From DAISKN01 sp963716925 (lineage in GTDB: Bacteria; Acidobacteriota; Vicinamibacteria; Marinacidobacterales; SMYC01): a DNA stretch of 64,000 nucleotides. Below are positions 10,307-17,977 of the stretch, piece after piece; within the stretch, counting starts at the first letter, position 1, and every line of letters begins with the position of its first letter. The stretch lies in assembly GCA_963716925.1 (NCBI GenBank), contig CAVQUX010000024.1:329271-393270 (forward strand), read 5' to 3'. Under the pieces are notes generated by a model. That model was not told the origin of the DNA. It saw nothing but the letters and a program-made list of their open reading frames with translations, and made no database searches. The position numbers and the translations under genes are program-made.

Positions 10307-11258
10307 TCAGGAGGCGAGCTGTGGCGGAAGACCGAAACGAGGGAAGAGCGCCTCCGTATCGAGGAACGAGTTCCAGGCGGCGATGCCATCGCCCGACAGC
10401 TCGAGGACGACCAGGGCCCACGGTCGGTGCGGAGCGCCGTCCGTGCCCGGGCGGTACTGCCCGAACGCGGGCGACCCGTTCGCCGCGGTCGCGACGAGCC
10501 TCGAGCCGCGGCAGCCGCAGCCCCGCCCCGTCAGCCAGGCGCCGATTGCCTCCCGACCGCGAAGCCAGAGCGCGTAGGGCGGCATCGAGAGCGTCGCGTC
10601 TTCGCGGAGAAGGGCGGTGAGCGCGTCGACGTCGTACCGCTCGAACGCCTCGACGTAGCGCTCGAGCAGCCTCGACTGTTCGTCGGTGAGCGTCGCCCCC
10701 GAGCTCCCGACGTCGCGCGCGGCGAGCGTTCCCCGCGCGCGCTGAAGGGCGCTGTTCACGGCGGCAACCGTGGTCTCAAGGCTTTCCGCGACCTCGGCCG
10801 CCGACCAGCCGAGAACTTCCGTCAGCAGCAGCGCCGCGCGTTGTCTGGGCGGCAGATGCTGCAGCGCCGCCACGAACGCGAGCCGAACGCTCTGGCGCAG
10901 GATCGCGAGCTCCGCCGGATCGGCGTCCGTAGGCAGCACGCGGGAGTCCGGCACGGGCTCGAGCCAGTGGGTGCGCGGACGCTCCACCAGCGGATCGTGC
11001 ACCGTTCCCTCCGGACCCGCTTCCAGCGGTCGCTCCCGACGCGAGCGGTCCGCGAGAGCGTCGAGGCAGACGTTCGTCGCGATCCGGTACATCCAGGTGC
11101 GGAGGGACGACGCGTCCATCGAATCGGTCGAGGCTCCGGAACGCGCGGAGCATCGTTTCCTGGACAGCGTCGTCCGCCTCCACCACCGAGCCGAGCATGC
11201 GGTAGCAGTGGCCGGTGATGGCTTTTCGATGCTCCTCGAGGTTCGCCGGGTTCCCCAT
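10307..11258 (-). CDS. ECF sigma factor with C-terminal SnoaL-like domain (SigX5/SigG type), frameshifted
   Basis: Region sigma-2 (ITGHCYRMLGSVVEADDAVQET) and the start MGNPANLEEHR lie in one frame. Near 11112 one extra base moves the reading into a second frame, which continues LRTWMYRIATNVCLD, then region sigma-4 (PPRQRAALLLTEVLGWSAAEVAE) and a SnoaL/NTF2-like tail (YDVDALTALLREDATLSMPPY, ending RFGLPPQLAS). The junction restores the family consensus, so a sequence error or a very recent mutation is likely. No anti-sigma gene is adjacent; in this class the C-terminal domain itself is thought to control activity. Two VOC genes follow in the same direction. Confidence 0.82.
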
Positions 11259-11339
11259 GCCCCATGGTTAACACGGGAGCCTCCAATCGACAAAAACGCG
11301 CCGGGGCGGCCGCCCGCCAATCCGTGCACGAATCGACAA

Positions 11340-11453
11340 CTGCGGGAGTGCGTCGCTCTGACCGGAGCTTCCATCTTCGTCGTGATTATCCTTGCGAGCT
11401 TTCTCAGCATCCGCCGGGTCCTGGTGCTCGAGCCCGCGGCGGTATTCCGATGA
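11340..11453 (+). pseudogene. C-terminal stub of a DevC/MacB-type permease
   Basis: An open stretch without its own start reads LTGASIFVVIILASFLSIRRV followed by LVLEPAAVFR and a stop. This is the typical last transmembrane helix and tail of FtsX-fold permeases (xRRVLxLEPAxVFR). The stop lies 7 bases before the ABC ATPase start, exactly where a permease gene would end in a permease-ATPase-adaptor-TolC operon. The other roughly 350 residues are missing; in their place is the head of the divergent sigma-factor operon. A 9-base direct repeat (AATCGACAA) occurs near 11285 and 11331, close to the presumed junction. Confidence 0.65.
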
Positions 11454-11460
11454 GGCGCCC

Positions 11461-12195
11461 ATGAGCGAAAACGGTCCTGCGGTTTCGTGTGTCCGCGTGC
11501 AGAAGTCCTTCGGCGAGGGAGAGGCCCGGATCGAGGCCCTTCGCGGCGTCGATTTCGAAGCGCGGTTCGGTGAGCTCACGTTTCTCGTGGGGCCGAGCGG
11601 CTGCGGCAAGACGACGCTGATCTCGATCATCGCCGGTCTGCTGGATCGCACCGGCGGGGATCTCTCGGTCCTCGGCACGCGTCCGGACGACTTCTCCGGC
11701 GCGGAGCGCGTGCTGTTCCGGCGGCGGAACCTGGGGTTCATCTTTCAGCAATACAATCTGCTACCCGCTCTGACGGCGGCCGAGAACGTCGCCGTTCCGC
11801 TCATCGCCGCAGGCGTCGCCCGCCGGACGGCCGTGGATCGTGGAAAAGCGATTCTCTCGCAGCTGGGCCTCGACAGTCGCGTGAACGCGCTCCCGTCGAC
11901 GCTCTCGGGCGGCCAGCAGCAGCGCGTCACCATCGCCCGCGCCCTCGTCCACGAGCCGCGTCTCGTCGTTTGCGACGAGCCGACGGCCGCGCTCGATCAC
12001 GTCAACGGAGAGGCCGTCCTGCAGCTGCTCGCGGGCAAAGCAGTTCAGCGGGATCGCGCGGTCATCGTGGTCACGCACGACACCCGCGTGTTCCATCACG
12101 CCCATCGCATCGCCCACATGGACGATGGGCGCATCGTCGAAGTCACCGGGCCGATCGTGAGCTCACAACCGTCCCTCCAGGAGGTGCATTCATGA
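11461..12195 (+). CDS. MacB/DevA-type ABC ATPase
   Basis: A 244-residue stand-alone nucleotide-binding subunit with Walker A GPSGCGKTT, Q-loop IFQQYNLLP, signature LSGGQQQR, Walker B LVVCDEPTAALD and H-loop VVTHD. QQYNLLP and the short insertion pattern place it with LolD/MacB/DevA ATPases, which drive FtsX-fold permeases in mechanotransmission rather than transport through a channel. It is followed, with a 4-base ATGA overlap, by an HlyD-type adaptor and then a TolC-like protein. Its own permease is represented only by the stub just upstream, so this ATPase would need a partner encoded elsewhere. The start at 11461 follows the stub by 7 bases. Confidence 0.9.
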   Translation: MSENGPAVSCVRVQKSFGEGEARIEALRGVDFEARFGELTFLVGPSGCGKTTLISIIAGLLDRTGGDLSVLGTRPDDFSGAERVLFRRRNLGFIFQQYNLLPALTAAENVAVPLIAAGVARRTAVDRGKAILSQLGLDSRVNALPSTLSGGQQQRVTIARALVHEPRLVVCDEPTAALDHVNGEAVLQLLAGKAVQRDRAVIVVTHDTRVFHHAHRIAHMDDGRIVEVTGPIVSSQPSLQEVHS

Positions 12196-13139
12196 AGCGT
12201 CGCCTCTTACCCATGCTCGGCGTGCTCGCGGCCTCTTGGGCCGCCTACGCCCTGGTCCACACCCAGCCGCACCGGGATCCTACGGAGCCGCCCAACCCCC
12301 CGCCGGTGTCGGGGTTCGACAGCACGGTGGCGGCCGTGGGCCTGGTCGAGGCCAGCACCGAGAACATCTCCGTCGGCACCCCGCTCGGGGGCGTGGTGGC
12401 GCGGGTGTTCGTGACGGCCGGTCAGAACGTCGAAGCCGGCGCTCCGCTCTTCGAGCTCGACACCCGGCACCTCCGGGCCGAGCTTCTCGTCCGCCAGCAG
12501 TCTCTCTCCGTCGCGCGAGCGCGAGTGCGAGCCGCGGTGGCCCGGCTCTCGGACCTCGAGCGCCAGCTCGCGTTCGTCGAACAGGTCCGGGACAAACGGG
12601 CCATCAGCGCCGAGGAGGTGACGAGGCGGCGGTCCGCCGTGGAGACCGCGTCGGCGGACGTCGAACAGGCGCGAGCCGAGGTCGTTGCCGCGGAAGCCCA
12701 GGCGGACGCCGTCGCCGTCGAGATCGAGCGGAGCCTCGTTCGAGCTCCGCTGCAAGCGGAAGTGCTTCAGGTCAAAGTGCGTCCGGGCGAGTTCGCTCCC
12801 GCGGCGGCGACGTCGACGCCTCTGGTTCTCCTCGGCCGATCGAAGCCTCTGCACGTCCGCGTCGACGTGGACGAGCACGAAGGGTGGCGGGTGCGGTCGG
12901 GTGCTCCGGCGACGGGCCACGTGAGAGGCAACGCCGCTCTCGAGACCCCGCTCCGCTTCGTCCGTATCGAGCCGTTCGTGGTCCCCAAGCGATCGCTGAC
13001 CGGGGACAGCACGGAGCGGGTCGACACCCGCGTTCTCCAGGTGATCTACCGGGTCGAGCGGGACGATCTCCCGCTCTTCGTGGGACAGCAGCTGGACGTC
13101 TTCATCGACGCAGCATCGCCGAAGGGAGAGTCGCCATGA
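12192..13139 (+). CDS. HlyD/DevB-type periplasmic adaptor (membrane fusion protein)
   Basis: A 315-residue protein with an N-terminal signal-anchor (MKRRLLPMLGVLAASWAAYAL), a lipoyl/barrel-sandwich half (VGTPLGGVVARVFVTAGQNVEAG), a helical hairpin of about 100 residues rich in Ala, Arg and Glu, the second lipoyl half (SLVRAPLQAEVLQVKVRPGE) and a beta-barrel. It would bridge an inner-membrane ABC complex and the outer-membrane channel encoded next. AGGAGGTG at 12179-12186 sits 5 bases before the ATG. It overlaps the ATPase by 4 bases and the TolC-like gene by 4 bases, so all three should be co-translated. Confidence 0.9.
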   Translation: MKRRLLPMLGVLAASWAAYALVHTQPHRDPTEPPNPPPVSGFDSTVAAVGLVEASTENISVGTPLGGVVARVFVTAGQNVEAGAPLFELDTRHLRAELLVRQQSLSVARARVRAAVARLSDLERQLAFVEQVRDKRAISAEEVTRRRSAVETASADVEQARAEVVAAEAQADAVAVEIERSLVRAPLQAEVLQVKVRPGEFAPAAATSTPLVLLGRSKPLHVRVDVDEHEGWRVRSGAPATGHVRGNAALETPLRFVRIEPFVVPKRSLTGDSTERVDTRVLQVIYRVERDDLPLFVGQQLDVFIDAASPKGESP

Positions 13140-14632
13140 GCCGACGCATTCTCTTGCTTTCCTCGCTGCTCGCAGCCGTGCCCGCTTGCACCGTGGGACC
13201 AACCTATACCCGGCCGCCGGTGGCGGTTCCCGAGAGCTGGCACGAGGCTCCCGCCCTCGCGGCCGTGCCTCCGGCCTCTCTAGAGCGCTGGTGGATGGGG
13301 TTCGAGGACCCCATGCTCGCGGCTCTCATCGACCGAGCCGTCCACGGCAACCTCGATCTGAAAATCGCCGCGTCTCGCGTCCAGGAGGCTCGTGCCGCTC
13401 GTGGCATCGCGGCCTCGGCCGCACTGCCGCAAGTCGACGTCGCGGGCTCCTATGGCAGAGCGTCCCGAAGCGAGGCCGTCCCTCCGTTCAAGGAGGCAGG
13501 TGAAGAGGGCTCGCCGTTCGGGTCCAGGGATCAGAACATCTTCGAGGCCGGATTCGACGCGTCCTTTGAGCTGGACGTCTTCGGCGGTGTGCGACGCGAC
13601 GTCGAGGCGGCCGTTGCGCAGGCGCAGGCGGAGGAAGAGACGGAGCGCGGCGTCCTCATCACGCTCCTCGCGGAAGTCGCGCGCAACTACACGGAGCTTC
13701 GCGGGGCTCAGCGGCGATTGGATCTCGTCGACCAGACGCTCGAGGCCCAGCAGGAGACGTTAGAGATCGCCAGCGCCCGCTTCGACGCCGGACTGGGCTC
13801 GGAGCTCGACGTCACGCGCGCCCGGGCCCTCCTCGAGGCGATCGGGAGCGAACGCCCGGAGCTGGAACGGATCGCCTGGCAGGCCATTTATCGCATCGGG
13901 GTGCTCCTCGGCCAGGAGCCGGAATCGCTCGCGGCGACGCTCGAGGTGCCGGGGCCCATGCCTCCGGTGCCGCCGGAGGTGCCGGTGGCGCTCCCATCGG
14001 AGCTGCTCTTGCGCCGCCCCGATCTTCGCCGCGCCGAGCGAGACCTCGCGGCCGCGACCGCCCGTGTCGGCGTGGCCAGAGCCGATCTCTTCCCCCGGTT
14101 CTCGATCAGCGGAAGCTTCGGCCGCCTCAGCGACAGCGCGAGCGATCTGGGATCCGGCTCCAGCCAGTTCTGGGCGATCGTGCCCGGCGTGCGGTGGCCG
14201 ATACTCTCGGGCGGACGCATACGCGCCAACATCCGGGCGTCGACCGCGCGACAGGAACAGATGCTCCTTACCTATGAACAGGCGGTCCTGGGCGCGCTCG
14301 AGGAAGTCGAGAACGCGCTGTCGGCGCACACCCGGGAGCGGCGGCGCCGGGAGTCGCTCGGAGCCTCCGTGGTCGCGAATCGTCGCGCCGTCGAGCTCGC
14401 AACCGAGCGGTACGTGAGCGGCCTCGAGAGCTTCCTCTCCGTCCTGGATGCGCGCCGCTCGCTCTACGCGGCGGAAGACCGTCTCGCTTCGAGCGAGACC
14501 GCCGTCGTTACCAGCCTGATCGCGGTCTACAAGGCTCTCGGGGGCGGCTGGGATCCGGACGCTCCGGCGCCGCGTGCGCCCGTCGAGATCTCGGACGAAG
14601 TCGAGAACCAGAAACACGGAGGTGAATCGTGA
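13136..14632 (+). CDS. NodT/TolC-family outer-membrane efflux lipoprotein
   Basis: 498 residues with a lipoprotein signal (LLAAVPACT, lipobox Cys), the N-terminal GPTYTRPPVAVPESW block typical of NodT-type factors, and two OEP repeats (LDLKIAASRVQEARAARG; LFPRFSISGSFG) with long coiled helices. It forms the outer-membrane exit duct of the adjacent adaptor/ATPase system. The ATG at 13136 overlaps the adaptor stop. The much longer frame extending back to 12236 is a shadow of the adaptor gene. It ends in a 4-base overlap with the next small frame. Confidence 0.92.
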   Translation: MSRRILLLSSLLAAVPACTVGPTYTRPPVAVPESWHEAPALAAVPPASLERWWMGFEDPMLAALIDRAVHGNLDLKIAASRVQEARAARGIAASAALPQVDVAGSYGRASRSEAVPPFKEAGEEGSPFGSRDQNIFEAGFDASFELDVFGGVRRDVEAAVAQAQAEEETERGVLITLLAEVARNYTELRGAQRRLDLVDQTLEAQQETLEIASARFDAGLGSELDVTRARALLEAIGSERPELERIAWQAIYRIGVLLGQEPESLAATLEVPGPMPPVPPEVPVALPSELLLRRPDLRRAERDLAAATARVGVARADLFPRFSISGSFGRLSDSASDLGSGSSQFWAIVPGVRWPILSGGRIRANIRASTARQEQMLLTYEQAVLGALEEVENALSAHTRERRRRESLGASVVANRRAVELATERYVSGLESFLSVLDARRSLYAAEDRLASSETAVVTSLIAVYKALGGGWDPDAPAPRAPVEISDEVENQKHGGES

Positions 14633-14922
14633 ACGTTCAGGAAATCAAGGAGCGCCTGGCCCTGACCCACGAGCAGCTGGAGCAGGCGAGCCCGGTGGTG
14701 TCCGATGAGCTCGAGAGGATGAGAGCGGTGCGCGACAAGTACGACTCCGGAGACAAGAGTCAGCGCGCTCGTTTCAGGATGGGAAGAGAGCCTCGAGAGA
14801 TACAATTGGAGACGGACGAGGTTTTGAAGCGGATCCCTCTCGAAGGCGCGGATGAACGAATTGAAGAAGATTCGCGAGGAATGGCGGGACGAGCTCGAGA
14901 GTCGCGCTGCCTCGGGAGGGTA
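14629..14922 (+). CDS. Small helical hypothetical protein, probably frameshifted
   Basis: A GTG at 14629, overlapping the stop of the TolC-like gene, opens a charged helical protein (NVQEIKERLALTHEQLEQ...). Around 14850 this frame becomes implausible, while another frame reads MNELKKIREEWRDELESR before a stop at 14922. A one-base shift would join them into a protein of about 97 residues, rich in Glu, Arg and Lys and probably a coiled coil. No family is recognised. The overlap with the efflux gene suggests co-translation, but it may be spurious. Confidence 0.4.
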
Positions 14923-14930
14923 GTGAGCTC

Positions 14931-15910
14931 ATGGTCTCGAGTCTCGCCGCCATTCTCCTGGGCGTCTTCCTGGCGCAGCCCTCACCGCCGGAGCAACCTC
15001 TCGACGGCCCGGGCGGAAGGGCCTACGCGCACGAGGGGGTGACGGCGTCGAAGCTCGGGTCGGGCGCGGAGGAAGTCTATCTGTTCGAGCCCGCCGAACC
15101 GACGCCGCAGCGCGCGCCGGTGGTGGTGTTCGGCCACGGGTGGGGCGGTATGAGCCCCAACTACTACGGGGCCTGGATCGCGCACATCGTGCGGCGCGGG
15201 TCCATCGTGATCTTTCCCCGATACCAGGCAGACTTGCGCACGCCCGTCCGCGATTTCACGCCAAATGCGATGGCCGCCGTCCGGCGCGCGCTCGAGGAGT
15301 TGCGAGCTCCGGGACACGTCACACCAGACGAGCGGGGCCTGGCATTCGTCGGCCATTCGATGGGTGGGCTCATTGTCGCCAACCTGGCGTCGCGGGCGGC
15401 GAAGGGAGAGCTGCCGCCTCCGCTGGCCTTGATGGGGGTCGAGCCCGGAAAGACCTGGCCCGAGGGTACCCCTATCGCCTTTCCTCTCGAGGACCTCTCG
15501 GGACTCCCGTCGAGCGTGCTGCTCGTCGCTGTCGTCGGCGACGACGACGACTTCGTCCTGGACATCGATGCCCGGAAGATTACGACGGAGCGACGGGGGT
15601 GCCGCTCGCCAACAAGGACTACATACGGATGTTCTCCGACGACTACGGGATCCCCGCGCTCGTCGCCGACCACAGAGCGCCGACGGCTCCCGGCGCCCTC
15701 GTCGAGGGGGGCGGCTCGGAGATCGCGATCGACCGGAGCACCGACGCTCTCGACTTCTATGCCGCGTGGAAGCTCTTCGACGGGCTCGTCGACGCCGTCT
15801 ATCGCGGGGTCAACCGGGAATACGCCCTCGGCGACACGCCGGAGCAGCGGTTCATGGGGCGATGGAGCGATGGGACTCCCGCCCGGGTCCTGCTGGTTAG
15901 CGAACCGTGA
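14931..15910 (+). CDS. Exported alpha/beta hydrolase, dienelactone hydrolase/PETase-like, one frameshift
   Basis: The signal peptide (MVSSLAAILLGVFLA) is followed by an alpha/beta-hydrolase core: the oxyanion segment VVVFGHGWGG and the nucleophile elbow FVGHSMGGL. Near 15575 the frame shifts; the first frame ends DIDARK and the second continues DYDGATGVPLANKDYIRM..., ending LLVSEP at 15910. The aspartate of the triad is probably in the DDDDFVLD stretch; the histidine is not pinned down and DHRAP is one candidate. The product would be a periplasmic or secreted serine esterase/lipase. The fold is clear, the substrate unknown. Co-orientation with the efflux operon could be fortuitous. Confidence 0.78.
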
Positions 15911-16066
15911 GCCGCGGATACGTACGGACCTGGATGATTCCGAACCTGATTCCGGCGGTCGAGTATCGACGAGCCCGGACGCGATGTAGAGAATTCGCCG
16001 CGGGCTCCGACTTACCCATGAAAGGCGGGACAATCGGGCCCGCCCGAATCGGGAGGAGAGGATTCC

Positions 16067-16462
16067 ATGAAGTACATTCTGATGATGTCGAGCCCCAGGG
16101 CGGATTGGGACTGGTACGCCAAGTGGCCGAAAAAGGACCTCCAGGCGAACATGGCCTTCATGAGGAGGTTCAGCAAGGAGCTCCGCGAGTCCGGAGAGCT
16201 GGTGTCCACTGAAGGCCTCGCCTGGCCGGACCAGGCCAAGCTGGTGCGAGCGGGAGAGGACGGCAGGCCGGTCACCGACGGCGTGTTCCCGGAGTCGAAA
16301 GAGTTCCTAGCCGGCTACTGGATCGTCGACGTCGAGAGTCCGGAGCGGGCCTACGAGATCGCCGCCCGGGCGTCGGCGGCGCCCGGACCCGAAGGGACGC
16401 GCGGCAGCATGCCGATCGAAGTGCGGCAGGTGATGAGCGGAGCTCCCGAAGAATTGCTGTGA
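16067..16462 (+). CDS. YCII/DGPF-domain protein
   Basis: A 131-residue protein of the YCII-related (DGPF) family: MKYILMMSS start, long central helix (FMRRFSKELRESGELVSTEGL), then VTDGVFPESKEFLAGYWIVD, where the family signature DGPF appears as DGVF. GGGAGGAG precedes the ATG well. It overlaps by 4 bases (GTGA) the ECF42-type sigma factor that follows, the classic partner of this family. Its enzymatic or regulatory role is not established; the pairing suggests it acts in the same stress-response circuit. Confidence 0.9.
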   Translation: MKYILMMSSPRADWDWYAKWPKKDLQANMAFMRRFSKELRESGELVSTEGLAWPDQAKLVRAGEDGRPVTDGVFPESKEFLAGYWIVDVESPERAYEIAARASAAPGPEGTRGSMPIEVRQVMSGAPEELL

Positions 16463-17760
16463 CATCGGAGTCCCTGGAAGCCCGTGCCGAGCATCTCCTG
16501 CGCGAGCTCGCGCCCTCGGTGCTCGGCGCGGTCATCCGCCGTTACGGCGACTTCGCCGACGCCGAGGACGCAGTCCAGGAGGCGTCGATCGCGGCCGCCG
16601 CTCAGTGGCCGCGGGAAGGATTGCCGGACAATCCTCGCGGCTGGTTGATTCGAGTGGCTTCCCGGCGCTTCATCGATCAAAAGCGCAGCGAGCTCGCCCG
16701 CCGACGCCGCGAGACCCTGGCAGCCGCGGAGCTCGACCTGGTGACCCCCGCGCCCGACCTCGACCAGGGGACGGATCAAGACGACACCCTCCTCCTGCTC
16801 TTCATGTGCTGTCATGCCGCGCTGACGCCGTCTTCGGCCATCGCCCTTACGCTTCGGGCGGTGGGCGGGTTGACCACCGCCGAGATCGCGAACGCGTTCC
16901 TCGTCCCCGAGGCGACGATGGCCCAGCGGATCAGCCGGGCGAAGCAAACCATCCGTGCCTCGGAGGAGCCGTTCCGGCTGCCCACGAGCGAGGAGCGTGC
17001 CCGGCGACTCCGCACCGTGCTGCACGTGCTCTACCTGATGTTCAACGAGGGCTACACGAGCAGCGCCGGGCCGGACTTGCAGCGAAGCGATCTCTCCCGC
17101 GAGGCGATTCGGCTGACGCGGGCCCTGCACGACCTTCTTCCGGACGACGGCGAGGTCGCGGGATTGCTGGCGCTCATGGTCTTGACCGATGCGCGCCGCG
17201 CGGCACGAATCGGAGGCGACGGCGAGCTCATCCCGCTCACGCAGCAGGATCGACGCCTTTGGGACCAGGCGCAGATATCCGAGGGCGTCGCCCTCGTCAC
17301 CGCCACGCTGTCGAAAGGCTCCGTTGGCGCCTACCAGCTTCAGGCCGCCATCGCCGCCGTCCACGACGAGGCCGCCCGGGTCGAGGACACGGACTGGCCG
17401 CAAATCCTGGCGCTCTATTCCCTGCTCGAGCGCATGTCGGACAATCCCATGGTGACGTTGAATCGCGCCATCGCCTGCGCCATGGTCCACGGCCCGTCCG
17501 CGGGATTGGCGCTCCTCGACACGCTCGACGCCGATGGACGACTCCGGGGCCATCATCGGCTCGACGCCGTTCGCGGCCACCTGTTGGAGCTCGCCTCCGA
17601 CCCCCAGGCCGCCGCGGCCCACTATCGCGCCGCGGCGGGACGGACGACGAACCTCCCGGAACGAAATTATCTCCTGACCCGGGCCGCCCGACTGGAGGAG
17701 GGCACCGCGAGCACCGGGTCGGACGAAGATTGCCGACGGTCGCCGGATCGACCTCCCTGA
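16459..17760 (+). CDS. ECF42-type RNA polymerase sigma factor with TPR-like C-terminal domain
   Basis: 433 residues. Sigma region 2 (YGDFADAEDAVQEASIAAAAQWP) and region 4 (GGLTTAEIANAFLVPEATMAQRISRAKQTI) are followed by a long helical extension (LYLMFNEGYTSSAGPDL; LLERMSDNPMVTLNRAIA), the DUF6596/TPR-like domain typical of ECF42. The GTG start overlaps the DGPF gene. No anti-sigma gene is adjacent; in this group the C-terminal extension is needed for activity. Target promoters are unknown; autoregulation of the pair is plausible. Confidence 0.92.
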   Translation: MTSESLEARAEHLLRELAPSVLGAVIRRYGDFADAEDAVQEASIAAAAQWPREGLPDNPRGWLIRVASRRFIDQKRSELARRRRETLAAAELDLVTPAPDLDQGTDQDDTLLLLFMCCHAALTPSSAIALTLRAVGGLTTAEIANAFLVPEATMAQRISRAKQTIRASEEPFRLPTSEERARRLRTVLHVLYLMFNEGYTSSAGPDLQRSDLSREAIRLTRALHDLLPDDGEVAGLLALMVLTDARRAARIGGDGELIPLTQQDRRLWDQAQISEGVALVTATLSKGSVGAYQLQAAIAAVHDEAARVEDTDWPQILALYSLLERMSDNPMVTLNRAIACAMVHGPSAGLALLDTLDADGRLRGHHRLDAVRGHLLELASDPQAAAAHYRAAAGRTTNLPERNYLLTRAARLEEGTASTGSDEDCRRSPDRPP

Positions 17761-17822
17761 ACTCGGTGCGTCACGGAAGGCAACTCGAACGAGCTCGAAA
17801 CAGTCTCCTCGATCCGAAGAGC

Positions 17823-17841
17823 CCCACACGGCGGGTGTGGG
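17823..17841 (+). terminator. Hairpin downstream of ECF42 gene, possible terminator
   Basis: A perfect 7-base stem CCCACAC/GTGTGGG with a GGCGG loop lies 63 bases after the sigma-factor stop. Only a short CAATTTC tract follows instead of a U-run, so intrinsic termination is doubtful. Confidence 0.3.
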
Positions 17842-17977
17842 CAATTTCGCCACAGCTGTTGCAAAATGCCACAATGAAAGCATTCCAATCCCCGGTTCTC
17901 TCGACGAAGTCCGGGAAAGCTCAGGCACGACTCTTGCTCATTCACCAGGAATGGCCGCGGAACCCATCAAGGGCGTG

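Noticed and set aside
12236..13135. Open frame leading into the TolC-like gene, giving a 798-residue protein.
   Set aside because: The added part is Arg/Gly-rich and lies fully over the adaptor gene in another frame; the lipoprotein signal at 13136 is the real start.
17823..17977. GTG at 17837 as the start of the FkbM fusion.
   Set aside because: It lies in the hairpin stem, and the extra 47 residues would precede and bury a good signal peptide that has its own ribosome-binding site.
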